In this document: positions 1-8,575 of the stretch, piece by piece
Position numbering within the stretch: position 1 is the first letter of the stretch
How the letters are laid out: the number at the start of each line of letters is the position of its first letter
From: Paraburkholderia tropica
Lineage (GTDB): Bacteria > Pseudomonadota > Gammaproteobacteria > Burkholderiales > Burkholderiaceae
DNA: 64,000 nucleotides
Assembly: GCF_914484835.1 (NCBI RefSeq)
Contig: NZ_CAJZAR010000049.1
Span: forward strand, 1-64,000
Direction: 5' to 3'
The notes under the pieces: generated by a model
What the model saw: the letters and a program-made list of their open reading frames with translations, nothing else
Database searches by the model: none
Told to the model about the DNA's origin: nothing
Position numbers and translations under genes: made by a program

Positions 1-423
1 GCCTTGCGCGACCAGCACGCGCAGCACCGTGCCGTGACCGGGCTGCGACCACAGCGAGAACTGGTCCGAGAGCCGCCGGATCGCGCCGAGCCCGGTGCCC
101 GGCGTGCCCGCGGTCGAGTGGCCGTCGGCGAGCGCGGCGTGCACGTCGCTCATGCCGGGGCCGCGGTCGAGCGCGATCAGCTCCACGCCATGGTCGAGCG
201 CGCGCACCAGCAGTTCGCCGTGACCCGCGTGCTTGAGGATATTGGTGGCCGCCTCCGTGAGCACGATCGCGAGCCGCCCGGCGCGCGTCTCGTCGAGACC
301 GGCCAGATGCGCGGCCTGCGCCGCGCCGCGCCGCGCGAACGCCACGCCGCTCGCGTCGCCGATCTCAAAGGAGCGATGCGTGCCGCCGGCCATGCCGGAG
401 GCGCCGTCTAGCGTACTTTCCAT
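1..423 (-). CDS. ATP-binding SpoIIE-type phosphatase (RsbX/RsbU-like), N-terminal part, cut by window edge
   Basis: This is the last gene of the stressosome operon and it runs off the left edge, so only 141 residues are visible. They form a GHKL (RsbW/RsbT-like) ATPase domain, with an N box around EAATNILKHAG, a G1 box DRGPGM and a G2 box GTGLGAIRR. In related operons this domain is followed by a PP2C/SpoIIE phosphatase domain that dephosphorylates RsbS and RsbR. That part lies outside the window, so the phosphatase name rests on context. The ATG at 423 overlaps the end of the upstream kinase gene by 16 bases, which suggests translational coupling. An internal ATG at 393 is a less likely start. 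Confidence 0.75.
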   Translation of the reverse strand, partial: MESTLDGASGMAGGTHRSFEIGDASGVAFARRGAAQAAHLAGLDETRAGRLAIVLTEAATNILKHAGHGELLVRALDHGVELIALDRGPGMSDVHAALADGHSTAGTPGTGLGAIRRLSDQFSLWSQPGHGTVLRVLVAQG

Positions 424-851
424 TTCGTGATGGTCACGGTGGTGCCGTTGCCGGGCGTCGAGTCGATCGAGAATTCGTCGCACAGGCGGCGCGAACCGCC
501 GAGCCCGAGCCCGAGGCCGTTGCCGCTCGTGAAACCGTCCCGCAGCGCGCGTTCGATATCGGCGATGCCGGGGCCGCCGTCGATGAACGTCAGGCGCAAG
601 CCCACGCGCACGCCGGACGTCAGCACCTCGACGCGCGCGTCGCCGCCGCCGCCGTGCTGGAGCGTGTTGCGCGCGAGCTCGCTGGCCGCCGTCACGAACT
701 TGGTCTGCTCGATCAGCGAAAAGCCCTGGGCGATGGCCTGGTCGCGCACGATCTGGCGCAGCCGGACGATCTCCTCGTCCGAGCGCAGGCTCACCTCAGC
801 CACAATCTGTGCGCTCGCGCCGGTGCCGTTCATGTCGAAAGCAAACGCCAT
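408..851 (-). CDS. rsbT: RsbT-like anti-sigma/switch serine kinase
   Basis: A 147-residue single-domain GHKL protein kinase. The N box ELARNTLQHG is at residues 58-67, G1 DGGPGI at 91-96 and the G2 glycine run GLGLGLGG at 112-119. In characterised stressosomes RsbT phosphorylates RsbS and RsbR, is released, and then activates a phosphatase partner. The length matches the family (about 130-150 residues). The start is 1 nt after the stop of the RsbS-like gene and the end overlaps the phosphatase gene, so all are probably cotranscribed. The target in this organism is unknown; the family also controls second-messenger enzymes where SigB is absent. Confidence 0.9.
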   Translation of the reverse strand: MAFAFDMNGTGASAQIVAEVSLRSDEEIVRLRQIVRDQAIAQGFSLIEQTKFVTAASELARNTLQHGGGGDARVEVLTSGVRVGLRLTFIDGGPGIADIERALRDGFTSGNGLGLGLGGSRRLCDEFSIDSTPGNGTTVTITKWKVR

Positions 852-852
852 G

Positions 853-1209
853 CTAGGCGCGACGCTGCTTGAGCAGCGCCATGCCCTTGTCGACGTTCAG
901 GGCGGTGCGCACGCCGTCGAGCGTGAGCCCGAGTTCGACCAGCGTGATCGCCACCGAAGGCTGCATGCCGACCACCACGGTCTGCGCATCGAGCACCATC
1001 GCCATCGCGGCGGTGTTGCTGATCATGCGGCCGATGAAGGAATCGACCACGTCGAGCGTGGATATGTCGATCAGCACGCCCTTGGCCGACTCCTTGACGA
1101 TGCGCGCCGTGAGGTCGTCCTGTAGCGCCATTGCGAGACGGTCGTGCATGTCCACCTGAATCGTGACGATCAGGCAGTCGCCCATGCGCAGAATCGGAAT
1201 GCGGTCCAT
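853..1209 (-). CDS. rsbS: RsbS-like STAS-domain stressosome antagonist
   Basis: A 118-residue STAS domain protein. The phosphorylatable serine region reads DVVDSFIGR, with the candidate Ser at about residue 57. In the stressosome RsbS forms the core with RsbR and holds RsbT inactive until phosphorylated. I chose the ATG at 1209 because AGGAGG lies 7-8 nt upstream; a longer in-frame ORF from 1251 lacks a comparable site. It sits 64 nt downstream of the rsbR-like gene and 1 nt upstream of rsbT. Confidence 0.9.
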   Translation of the reverse strand: MDRIPILRMGDCLIVTIQVDMHDRLAMALQDDLTARIVKESAKGVLIDISTLDVVDSFIGRMISNTAAMAMVLDAQTVVVGMQPSVAITLVELGLTLDGVRTALNVDKGMALLKQRRA

Positions 1210-1273
1210 TGCGCGTCCTCCTTCGTCGTGTATCCGTGCGCCGTCGTTCACGTCGCCCGGTCGCTCGCGCCGT

Positions 1274-2140
1274 TCAAGACGCGGCCTTCGGCGTGACGAT
1301 GGTCGAGCCGGTGCGTTGCAGCGCGACCGTGAAGGCGTCGGCGAGCGTGGATTTGGTGGTGACGTTGGTCAGATCGACGCCCAGATGCACGATGGTCTGC
1401 GCGATCTGCGGACGGATGCCGCTGATGATGCAGTCCGCGCCCATCAGGCGCGCGGCGGCCACGGTCTTGAGCAGATGCTGGGCGACCAGCGTGTCGACGG
1501 TCGGCACGCCGGTGATGTCGATGATCGCGAGACTCGCGCCGGTATCGACGATCTTCTGCAGCAGGCTTTCCATCACGACCTGGGTGCGCGCCGAGTCGAG
1601 CGTGCCGATCAGCGGCAGCGCGAGGATGCCTTCCCAGAGCTGCACGACCGGCGTGGACAGTTCGAGCAGTTCTTCCTGCTGGCGCGTGATGATCGCCTCG
1701 CGGCTTTTCTGGAACGCTTCGGTCGTGTAGAGGCCGAGGCCGTCGAGCAGCAGATTGACCGACCAGCTCAGGTCGGCGAGTTGCGCGGCGTCGCTCGCGA
1801 ACGCTTCGCGCAGGCGCGCGTAGAGCGGCTGCTTGAGCGAGAACACGAAGGTGGCCGTCTCGACCGGCGTGTAGCCCTGGCGCGCGCGGTGCGCGGACAT
1901 GTCGGCGAGGAAGGCGCGCACCGGCTCCCATTCGGGACGCAAGGCGTCGAAGGTCTCGGCGCGCGCGAGCGTGTCGAGAAAGGTGTTCAGAAAGGCGGAG
2001 AACTGTTCGCGGATCTCGGCTTCCATCGCCAGGCCGCGGCGCAGCGCGATCGGCAGATGCAGGCGGATCCAGTCGGCCAGCAGGGCGTCGCGGTGCTGAT
2101 TCAGGACGTCCGCGAGGCGGGCCCGGTCGGGTGTAGTCAT
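1274..2140 (-). CDS. rsbR: RsbR-like stressosome sensor (N-terminal non-heme globin-type domain plus STAS)
   Basis: A 288-residue protein with a helical N-terminal sensor region (about 1-155) and a C-terminal STAS domain (about 164-272). The regulatory segment DITGVPTVD at 208-216 carries the threonines expected for RsbT phosphorylation. RsbR proteins form the turrets of the stressosome and receive the stress signal; the signal here cannot be told from sequence. It is the first gene of the minus-strand operon rsbR-rsbS-rsbT-phosphatase. No sigma-B gene or anti-sigma RsbW/RsbV pair is visible in the window. Confidence 0.88.
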   Translation of the reverse strand: MTTPDRARLADVLNQHRDALLADWIRLHLPIALRRGLAMEAEIREQFSAFLNTFLDTLARAETFDALRPEWEPVRAFLADMSAHRARQGYTPVETATFVFSLKQPLYARLREAFASDAAQLADLSWSVNLLLDGLGLYTTEAFQKSREAIITRQQEELLELSTPVVQLWEGILALPLIGTLDSARTQVVMESLLQKIVDTGASLAIIDITGVPTVDTLVAQHLLKTVAAARLMGADCIISGIRPQIAQTIVHLGVDLTNVTTKSTLADAFTVALQRTGSTIVTPKAAS

Positions 2141-2516
2141 GCGACCTCCTCTCCGTGTCGGCGGTCTCTTTTTCGAGACGAACCGCTGAACCTTACACCA
2201 TCCACCCGATTGAAGCTATTACTCACACGGAAAAGGTTCGCGAACATGAAGACGGCCGATACGTGCCTGAGCGCACCTTCGCGGCCCGCCAATCCTGCTG
2301 TAATCACGGGGCTTTTCGCTTTTTCATGGCGTGCTTGTAGTTTTTACAGAGTCGAGGCGATGCGGGCGCGCGAAGCAGGGCGCGCCCGCACCGCGCGGCC
2401 TTGGTGCGGCAACGCACGCAGCGGGGAAGAAGTCGGCTTGCAGGCCGAAAACGCGGCTGGTACGGAGCTTGCTCCAGTTAGCCCGCCACACACAAAAACG
2501 AGGAGAGGGGTGCCAC
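2141..2516. other. Intergenic region between rsbR and a small ORF
   Basis: This 376-base stretch must hold the promoter of the stressosome operon (minus) and of the small plus-strand ORF. I see no convincing coding frame and no clear sigma-70 pair. Confidence 0.5.
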
Positions 2517-2792
2517 ATGAAGATCGATCCCGTTTCACGACAGGAATCGACGCCGGGCAGTCTTGCGAGCGGAACGGCAGGGGCCGTGTTCACCGCGTCG
2601 CCGGGCTTGCCGGACGCGCAATCCGGGGACGAGCAGGATGCAGGGAGTGTTTTAGGCGGCGACGTGCTGTCACGCTTGTCGTGGTGCGTCGCCTGGCTGT
2701 TCGGGCTGGAGGCGTTCTTCGCCGAGCCCACGGCCCAGACCGGCTGGCAGATGGCTAACAGGCAGGGTAGTGTAGGGAGGAAGCGCGATTGA
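2517..2792 (+). CDS. Small hypothetical protein (91 aa)
   Basis: An unrecognised 91-residue ORF. The ATG at 2517 is preceded by AGGAGAGG at good spacing. The N-terminal half is polar and rich in Ser, Gly and Ala. Residues about 48-66 form a hydrophobic stretch containing LSWCVAWLFGLEAFF, which could be one membrane or amphipathic segment. A GC-rich hairpin starts 24 bases after the stop, consistent with an independent transcript. No function can be assigned, and a non-coding explanation remains possible. Confidence 0.5.
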   Translation: MKIDPVSRQESTPGSLASGTAGAVFTASPGLPDAQSGDEQDAGSVLGGDVLSRLSWCVAWLFGLEAFFAEPTAQTGWQMANRQGSVGRKRD

Positions 2793-3328
2793 GCTGTTCA
2801 TAAGCGCGCAATCAGGGCCGGTGCGGCGCAAGCCGTGCCGGCCGTCACATTTTATCGATCCGCGTTTCGGCGCTTCTGCGGCGCATTTGCGGCACATCTG
2901 TCATCCCGAAGTCATCCCCAAGTCACGCGCCGACAGATGCTGGCCGTCACCGGGAAACATCTGTAACCAGGTTTCTTCATATGTAACGTAACGTAACAGC
3001 GCGCCTCGGGCGCAGCCCGGCGTTGCGTTACGCTTGCGCACTTCCGGTCGACTTCGGGCGACGTCGAACCGCGACGCGGACTCCGTCACGGGCCGATGTC
3101 ACTGGCCGCAGTCACTGCGCGATCGCCGCCGCGATTTCAGTCAGTTTCAGCCAGTTTTCAGTCCGCCCGGCACCCGCCGCGCACCGGCCCGCTGCCCGCA
3201 TCGCGGCCGCGCTGGCGGCGACGCTTTAGACTGGTCGTCAGCGGTCCTCGCGCCGCCCATCCGCCCCGCGCCCGCGCAGCGTCGCGCGCCGGCCCGCTTC
3301 CCCACGATCGAGACGGACGAGATATCGA
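2793..3328. other. Intergenic region before the MlaC-like gene
   Basis: A 536-base stretch without a convincing gene. It holds the hairpin at 2816-2843, a short GTAACG-type tandem run near 2982-2999, and presumably the promoter of the MlaC-like gene. Confidence 0.5.
2816..2855 (+). terminator. Probable terminator: 12-bp stem with GCAA tetraloop
   Basis: GGCCGGTGCGGC (2816-2827) and GCCGTGCCGGCC (2832-2843) pair except at two central positions, closed by a GNRA loop GCAA and followed by a modest T-rich run ending at 2855. It lies just after the small ORF. Confidence 0.55.
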
Positions 3329-3964
3329 ATGAAGAGGCTCTTTTTGCTTGCCGCGCTGTTCACCAGTTTCGTGACGGGCTTCGTCCCGGCCGCGCGCGCC
3401 GCGCAGGAGGTCGACCAGTCGGACCCGCAGGCGCTCATCAAGACGGCGACCCAGCAGGTGCTCGACGAAGTGCGCGCGCAGTCCATCGCGCCCGACGACA
3501 TCGCCCGTATTCGCGCCATCGTCGATCGCGACATCCTGCCTTACGTCGATTTCCGCCGCACCACGCAGCTCGCGATGGGGCCGCACTGGCGCCAGGCGAC
3601 GCCCGCGCAGCAGCAGCAGGTGATGGAGCAGTTCCAGCTCCTGCTGATCCATCTGTATGCGGGCGCGCTCGCGCAGCTCAAGCCCGACCAGCAGATCGAC
3701 TATCAGCCGATGCGCAACGCGCCCGGCGACACCGACGTGGTCGTGCGCACGCTCGCGCAGACGAGCGGCAAGCCCGTCGAGATCGACTACCGGCTCTACA
3801 AGACGCCGCAGGGCTGGCGGCTCTACGACCTGAACGTGCTGGGCGCGTGGCTGATCCAGACCTATCGCGCGCAGTTCAACGAGAAGATCCAGCAGGGCGG
3901 CGTCGATGGGCTGATCCAGTTCCTCAGCTCGCGCAACCAGGAGTTGCAGGCGGGCAAGCCTTGA
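3329..3964 (+). CDS. MlaC/Ttg2D-family periplasmic phospholipid-binding protein
   Basis: A 211-residue secreted protein with a signal peptide (about 1-24, cleavage near ARA-AQ). The mature MlaC fold shows the family features YVDFRRTTQLAMGPHWRQATPAQQQQ and later YRLYKTPQGWRLYDLNVLG. MlaC carries phospholipids between the outer-membrane MlaA-porin complex and the inner-membrane MlaFEDB ABC transporter. Here it stands alone, with no mlaFEDB nearby, so it may be a paralogue serving another lipid or hopanoid transport system. The neighbours do not help to specify the ligand. Confidence 0.88.
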   Translation: MKRLFLLAALFTSFVTGFVPAARAAQEVDQSDPQALIKTATQQVLDEVRAQSIAPDDIARIRAIVDRDILPYVDFRRTTQLAMGPHWRQATPAQQQQVMEQFQLLLIHLYAGALAQLKPDQQIDYQPMRNAPGDTDVVVRTLAQTSGKPVEIDYRLYKTPQGWRLYDLNVLGAWLIQTYRAQFNEKIQQGGVDGLIQFLSSRNQELQAGKP

Positions 3965-4174
3965 CGTGCCGCGCCGGAGCCGTCTGGAACTGCGCGGCGC
4001 GGCGCACATGCGTTACGCTCACGTCCCGGCGCGCGCCATGCTCTGAATGACCGGGACTAACACGCAAACCCGCACGCAGACCCGCCCGCCGCCGCGCCTG
4101 GAGCCGGGCGACTACGATGAAAACCAGACGGGCGCCGACGCCCGAACCCTTACCGCAACGCTGACCGCTTCGCC

Positions 4175-6217
4175 ATGAATTTTCCGCTGCCGCCCGACGC
4201 GTCGTCTCGCCGACCGTCGGATTCCGCTTCCGAGGGGTCGCATGCCGCTTCCGACGGCGCCGCCGAGCGCCTGTCCGACGACGCGTCCGGCCGACCGTAC
4301 CCCATGCCCTGGCAGGTGCCGCATCCCGGCTCGGCCACGGGCCGCCGCAACCGCGTGTTCCCGCCGAGCACGCCCACGGTCCACACGCTCGCCTCGGTCA
4401 TCACCGGCGTGGCGGTGGTCTGCGCGCTGTACTTCGGCCGCGCGGTGCTGATTCCGATCACGCTCTCGGTGCTGCTGAGCTTTCTGCTCGCACCGCTCGT
4501 CAACACGCTGCGGCGCGTGCGGCTGCCCGAGTTCCTGTCGATCCTGATCGCCGTGCTCGCCACGGTGCTCGCGCTCGCGGGCGTGAGCGCGCTGATCGGC
4601 GCGCAGATCGTGCAGCTCGCCGCCGACCTGCCGCAGTATCAGGAGGAGATCGAGCAGAAGGTGCAGACGGTGCAGCAAAAGACCGTCGGCCGCGCCGATT
4701 CGCTGATGACGCGCGCCGCCGTCGCGCTGCAGCGCGTGACGCCCACGCCGCCGCCCGCGCCGCCGCAGCCGCGCGGCCGCGCCGCGCGCAACCAGCCGCA
4801 GCAGCCGATGCCGGTGGAAGTGCACACGCCCGCGCCCACGCCGCTGCAACTCGCGCAGCGTGCGTTCTCGCCGGTGGTCGCGCCGCTGGAGACCGGCTTC
4901 ATCGTGCTGGTGGTGACGATCTTCATCCTCTTGCAGCGCGAGGATCTGCGCGACCGCCTGATCAGCGTGTTCGGCTCCGACGACCTGCACCGCACGACCA
5001 CCGCCATCAACGACGCTTCCGAGCGCCTGTCGCGCTACTTCGTCGCCCAGCTCGGCGTGAACGTCTCGGTGGGCGCGGTGCTGGCGATCGGGCTGGCGGG
5101 CATCGGCGTGCCGGGTGCGCTGCTGTTCGGCGCGCTCTCGGCGCTGCTGCGCTTCGTGCCGTACATCGGCATCTGGATCGCCGCCGTGCTCGCCACGCTG
5201 CTCGCCGCCGCCATCCAGCCGCAATGGACGATGGCGGTGTGGACGCTGGTCTTCTTCATCGTCGTCGATGTGGTGGCGGGCCAGTTCGCCGAGCCGATGC
5301 TCTACGGACGCCGCTCCGGCCTGTCGCCGCTCGCGGTGGTGGTGGCGGCGATTTTCTGGAGCTGGCTCTGGGGGCCGGTCGGGCTCGTGCTGTCGACGCC
5401 GCTCACGCTGTGCATCGTCACGCTCGGCCGTTACGTGGATCGCCTGAACTTTTTGACCATCCTGCTCGGCGACCAGCCCGCGCTCACGCCCGCGCAGACC
5501 TGCTATCAGCGTCTGCTCGCCGACGATCCGCACGAAGCGCTGCTACAGGCCGACCGCCTGCTCAACGAGATGCCGCTGATCGACTATTACGAGCAGGTCG
5601 TGTTCGAAGGCTTGCGCTTCGCGCGCAACGACGTGCTGCGTGGCGTGCTGCCTGTCGAGCAGATCGCGCGCATCAACCAGGCGCTGCTCGATATCGTCGA
5701 GGATCTCGATTCCGTGGACGATTCGCGCCATGCGTCGCGCGGCAATGGCAACGGCAACGGCGGACACGGCGCGCGCAAGCAGAGCGCCGCCGGGCTGGCG
5801 GCCGAACTGCCCGCCGAGATCCCCAACGACGGCCGCGCGGTGCTCTGCGTGCCGGGGCGCGGCGCCTTCGACGACGTGGCGGTGGCGGTCGTCTGCCAGC
5901 TGCTCGGGCGCGCGAAGATTCCGAGCGCGGCGACCACCTACGAGGAAGTGCGCGCCACGCGCGCGGGCATGGTGGATGCGCAGACGAGCGCGGTCTGCGT
6001 GGTGTCGCTCGACGCCGCGGAGTCGCCGCCGTACCTGCGCAACCTGGTGCGGCGGCTGCGCGAGCGTGCGCCCGACGCGTCGATCGTGGTGGGCATCCGC
6101 GCCGTGCGCAGGGAGGAAGGCATGAGCATCGCCGACGACGCCCTTACGCAACTCGCGCCGACGCTGCGCGATCTGGTGGAGGCGTGCGGCACGGCGCTCG
6201 TCCAGCCGCGAGGCTGA
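4175..6217 (+). CDS. AI-2E family (PerM-type) membrane transporter with long C-terminal extension
   Basis: A 680-residue inner-membrane protein. After a Ser/Pro-rich N-terminus (1-60) come two paired membrane helices (about 70-125), a soluble loop rich in Pro/Ala (about 190-225) and four or five further helices (about 235-430) typical of the AI-2E/UPF0118 permease family. Residues about 430-680 form a soluble extension that makes it nearly twice the length of YdgG/PerM-type proteins. It contains the line GRAVLCVPGRGAFDDVAVAVV and could be a regulatory domain. AI-2 export has been shown only for some members, and others act as Na+/H+ exchangers, so the substrate is unknown. Confidence 0.85.
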   Translation: MNFPLPPDASSRRPSDSASEGSHAASDGAAERLSDDASGRPYPMPWQVPHPGSATGRRNRVFPPSTPTVHTLASVITGVAVVCALYFGRAVLIPITLSVLLSFLLAPLVNTLRRVRLPEFLSILIAVLATVLALAGVSALIGAQIVQLAADLPQYQEEIEQKVQTVQQKTVGRADSLMTRAAVALQRVTPTPPPAPPQPRGRAARNQPQQPMPVEVHTPAPTPLQLAQRAFSPVVAPLETGFIVLVVTIFILLQREDLRDRLISVFGSDDLHRTTTAINDASERLSRYFVAQLGVNVSVGAVLAIGLAGIGVPGALLFGALSALLRFVPYIGIWIAAVLATLLAAAIQPQWTMAVWTLVFFIVVDVVAGQFAEPMLYGRRSGLSPLAVVVAAIFWSWLWGPVGLVLSTPLTLCIVTLGRYVDRLNFLTILLGDQPALTPAQTCYQRLLADDPHEALLQADRLLNEMPLIDYYEQVVFEGLRFARNDVLRGVLPVEQIARINQALLDIVEDLDSVDDSRHASRGNGNGNGGHGARKQSAAGLAAELPAEIPNDGRAVLCVPGRGAFDDVAVAVVCQLLGRAKIPSAATTYEEVRATRAGMVDAQTSAVCVVSLDAAESPPYLRNLVRRLRERAPDASIVVGIRAVRREEGMSIADDALTQLAPTLRDLVEACGTALVQPRG

Positions 6218-6287
6218 GCGAACGCGTCGGCGAACTCGGCGATCCGGGCAGACGGGGAAAGTGTGGCGAGCGTGGCGAACGTTGTTT

Positions 6288-6318
6288 GCGCGTGACACGC
6301 AATATGACAGTCACGCGC
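6288..6318. promoter_or_regulatory. Inverted repeat upstream of a small ORF
   Basis: Perfect 9-bp arms GCGCGTGAC (6288-6296) and GTCACGCGC (6310-6318) with 13 bases between, followed at once by a further GTCAC half-site. It lies 79 bases upstream of the 80-aa ORF and could be its operator. Confidence 0.35.
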
Positions 6319-6396
6319 GCGTCACATTGGACCTCGATCATATGCGGCCCTGCGCCCCTGGTTGCATTCCAGAGGTGTCGATCAAGGAGAGGAGAA

Positions 6397-6639
6397 GTGC
6401 TAAGCCCCCACGAGTTTGCCACGCTGATGCTGATCCGCCACGCGCCGGAGCAGATCGATATGAACCGCCACGAACTCGATATTCTGTTCGAGCGGCAGCT
6501 CGTCGCGCTCGAACAGCGCGCCGAAGGCATTCGCCGCCTGTCGCTCACGAACGCGGGCCGTTCGCTGCTCGAAGCGCTCGGCCGCGCGGAAACGTGCCTT
6601 GTGCCGCACGAGGAAGCCGGCAGTTACGACGCGCATTGA
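6397..6639 (+). CDS. Small conserved hypothetical protein (80 aa)
   Basis: An 80-residue acidic helical protein starting at a GTG at 6397, with a strong AAGGAGAGGAG upstream. It has the look of a small lineage-specific Burkholderia protein family (a conserved SPHEFATLML start and an ERQLVALEQ segment), but I can name no function. No membrane segment or signal peptide. The region upstream carries an inverted repeat at 6288-6318. Confidence 0.65.
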   Translation: MLSPHEFATLMLIRHAPEQIDMNRHELDILFERQLVALEQRAEGIRRLSLTNAGRSLLEALGRAETCLVPHEEAGSYDAH

Positions 6640-7084
6640 ATGTCGATTGAGCGTCCATTAAACGTCTATTGAACATCGAACGCGGCGCGCGCAACTGAGC
6701 GTGCCGCGGCGATATCTGTTTCGGCGAAGTTCTTTCGTCGTTCGAACTATCCCCGTTTTTTCTTTTTCTTCGCTTCCGGCGCACGCAAAAAAAAAGCGCC
6801 GGCGGCTTCCCGTCGGCGCTGAATACTTCGACTCTGCATGGTCCCAGAATGAACGGGGACAGGGTATGGCACGCGGCGCCGGACCGGCAAGTCAGGCGGC
6901 CCATCGCCGCGCTCCATGAACGGATTAACGGATGACACCGCGATTCGGTGCATCAGGACAAACCCGTCCTTTCGCCGGGTGTCGCGGCATGTCGCGACGT
7001 ATTGCGGCATGTCGCGTCCTGACGTTCAGCATCGCTGAACGTTTTCGGCTTGAGCTTTGCGCTCGCGTGCCGATTCCCGTGCGC
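6640..7084. other. Intergenic region after two convergent genes
   Basis: A 445-base stretch with low-complexity T-rich and A-rich runs and the terminator at 6787-6820. I see no gene in it. Confidence 0.5.
6787..6820 (-). terminator. Rho-independent terminator for the aldehyde dehydrogenase transcript
   Basis: Read on the minus strand, an AGCGCCG...CGGCGCT stem is followed by a run of nine T. It lies about 265 bases past the dehydrogenase stop. Confidence 0.75.
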
Positions 7085-8476
7085 TTAGCGGCGGTCGGTC
7101 CAGACCGTCTGCACGTTGCAGAACTCGTGCATGCCGAAGCTCGACAGCTCGCGGCCGAAACCGCTTTTCTTCACGCCGCCGACGGTCACGCGCGGGTCCG
7201 TCGCCACGTCGCCGTTGATGAAGACCGCGCCGGTTTCCATCTGCGCGGCCATGGCGTCCGCGCGTTCGAGGTCGCGGGTCCAGATCGTGCCGCCGAGACC
7301 GAATTCGCTGTCGTTCGCCATCTCGACCGCGTGCTGCGCGTCGCGCGCGACGATGATCGACGCGACCGGGCCGAACAGTTCCTCGCGGAACGACGTCATG
7401 CCGGGCTGGACGTCGGCGATCACGGTCGGTTCGTAGTAGTTGCCCGGGCCTTCGACCTTGTGGCCGCCCAGCACGAGGCGCGCGCCTTCGGCGAGCGTGC
7501 GCTCGACCTGGCCATGCAGCTCGTCGCGCAGATCGTAGCGCGCCATCGGGCCGATGAAGTTTGCTTCGTCGCGCGGCGAACCCATGCGCAGCGCCTTCAC
7601 GGCTTCGACGAAACGCGCCTCGAATTCGGCGGCCACCGGCGCTTCGACGATCAGACGCTTGGCCGCGAGGCAGACCTGGCCCGTATTGCCGAAGCGGCCC
7701 AGCACGGCGGAGCGCACGGCTTCGTCGAGATCGGCGTCGGCGAGCACGATAAAGGCGTCCGAGCCGCCCAGTTCGAGCACGCACTTCTTGAGCGCCGCGC
7801 CCGCGAGCTGGGCGATGGCCGCGCCCGCGCGCACGCTGCCGGTCACGGCGACGGCGGCGATGCGCGTGTCGGCGATCACCGGCGCGACGTCTTCCGGCGG
7901 CAGGTTCAGCACTTCGAACGCGCCGGCGGGCAGGTCGGTGGCGGCGAGCGCGTCGCGCAGCAGGTAGGCGCTGCCCATCACGTTGGGCGCGTGCTTGAGC
8001 ACGTAGGTATTGCCCGCGAGCAGCATGCTCACCGCGCCGCGCAGCACTTGCCAGATCGGGAAGTTCCACGGCATCACCGCGAGAATCGGGCCGAGCGGAC
8101 GGAATTCCTGACGCGCCGTGCCTTGCAGGACCGGCGTCGGCGTGGGCGCGAGCATGGCCGGGCCGTTCTCCGCGTACCACTCGCACAGCGCCGCGCACTT
8201 CTCGACTTCGCCGCGCGCCTGGGCGATGGGCTTGCCCATTTCGTCGGCCATCATCAGCGCGAATTCGGTCTTGCGCTCGCGCAGCACACGGGCGAGCTGG
8301 ACCAGCACGTTCGCGCGTTGCGCCACGGGCGTGTCGCGCCAGATGCGCGCGGCGGCGGCGGTGCGCGTGAGCGCCGCCTCGACGGCCTCGCGGCTGTCGA
8401 ATGCGTGACGGGCGATGATCTCGCCGGTTGCGGGATTGAGCGAGACGGCGTGTTCCGTGCGGGTTGCTGCGGTCAT
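7085..8476 (-). CDS. sad: NAD(P)-dependent succinate-semialdehyde dehydrogenase (Sad/YneI-like)
   Basis: A 463-residue aldehyde dehydrogenase with the oxyanion Asn in MPWNFP (about residue 138), the general base Glu in LELGGSD (about 235) and the nucleophile Cys in GNTGQVCLAAKR (about 269). It should oxidise succinate semialdehyde or a related aldehyde to the acid in the cytosol. The ATG at 8476 has AAGGAG upstream; the ORF could extend to 8653, but that part has no family similarity. It is divergent from a PtrR-like LysR gene, the same arrangement as sad/ptrR in E. coli. Confidence 0.88.
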   Translation of the reverse strand: MTAATRTEHAVSLNPATGEIIARHAFDSREAVEAALTRTAAAARIWRDTPVAQRANVLVQLARVLRERKTEFALMMADEMGKPIAQARGEVEKCAALCEWYAENGPAMLAPTPTPVLQGTARQEFRPLGPILAVMPWNFPIWQVLRGAVSMLLAGNTYVLKHAPNVMGSAYLLRDALAATDLPAGAFEVLNLPPEDVAPVIADTRIAAVAVTGSVRAGAAIAQLAGAALKKCVLELGGSDAFIVLADADLDEAVRSAVLGRFGNTGQVCLAAKRLIVEAPVAAEFEARFVEAVKALRMGSPRDEANFIGPMARYDLRDELHGQVERTLAEGARLVLGGHKVEGPGNYYEPTVIADVQPGMTSFREELFGPVASIIVARDAQHAVEMANDSEFGLGGTIWTRDLERADAMAAQMETGAVFINGDVATDPRVTVGGVKKSGFGRELSSFGMHEFCNVQTVWTDRR

Positions 8477-8547
8477 GGTGGGCTCCTTGAGCGAGTGATT
8501 GCTGCAAGGATACGGGCTGGTAATGCTCAGTGAAAGTGAATAATATT

Positions 8548-8560
8548 GAACAAATTGTTC
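8548..8560. promoter_or_regulatory. Palindrome in the divergent sad/LysR promoter region
   Basis: GAACAA-A-TTGTTC, perfect 6-bp arms, 16 bases before the LysR start. A candidate binding site for that regulator. Confidence 0.4.
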
Positions 8561-8575
8561 TCTCGGAGCGAATGC

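Noticed and set aside
427..1125. Long plus-strand ORF opposite the stressosome genes
   Set aside because: It is the antisense shadow of rsbT and rsbS, which have clear domain motifs and coupled starts.
1163..2758. 531-codon plus-strand ORF
   Set aside because: Arg/Asp-rich antisense translation of rsbR running into noncoding sequence; no domain or ribosome site.
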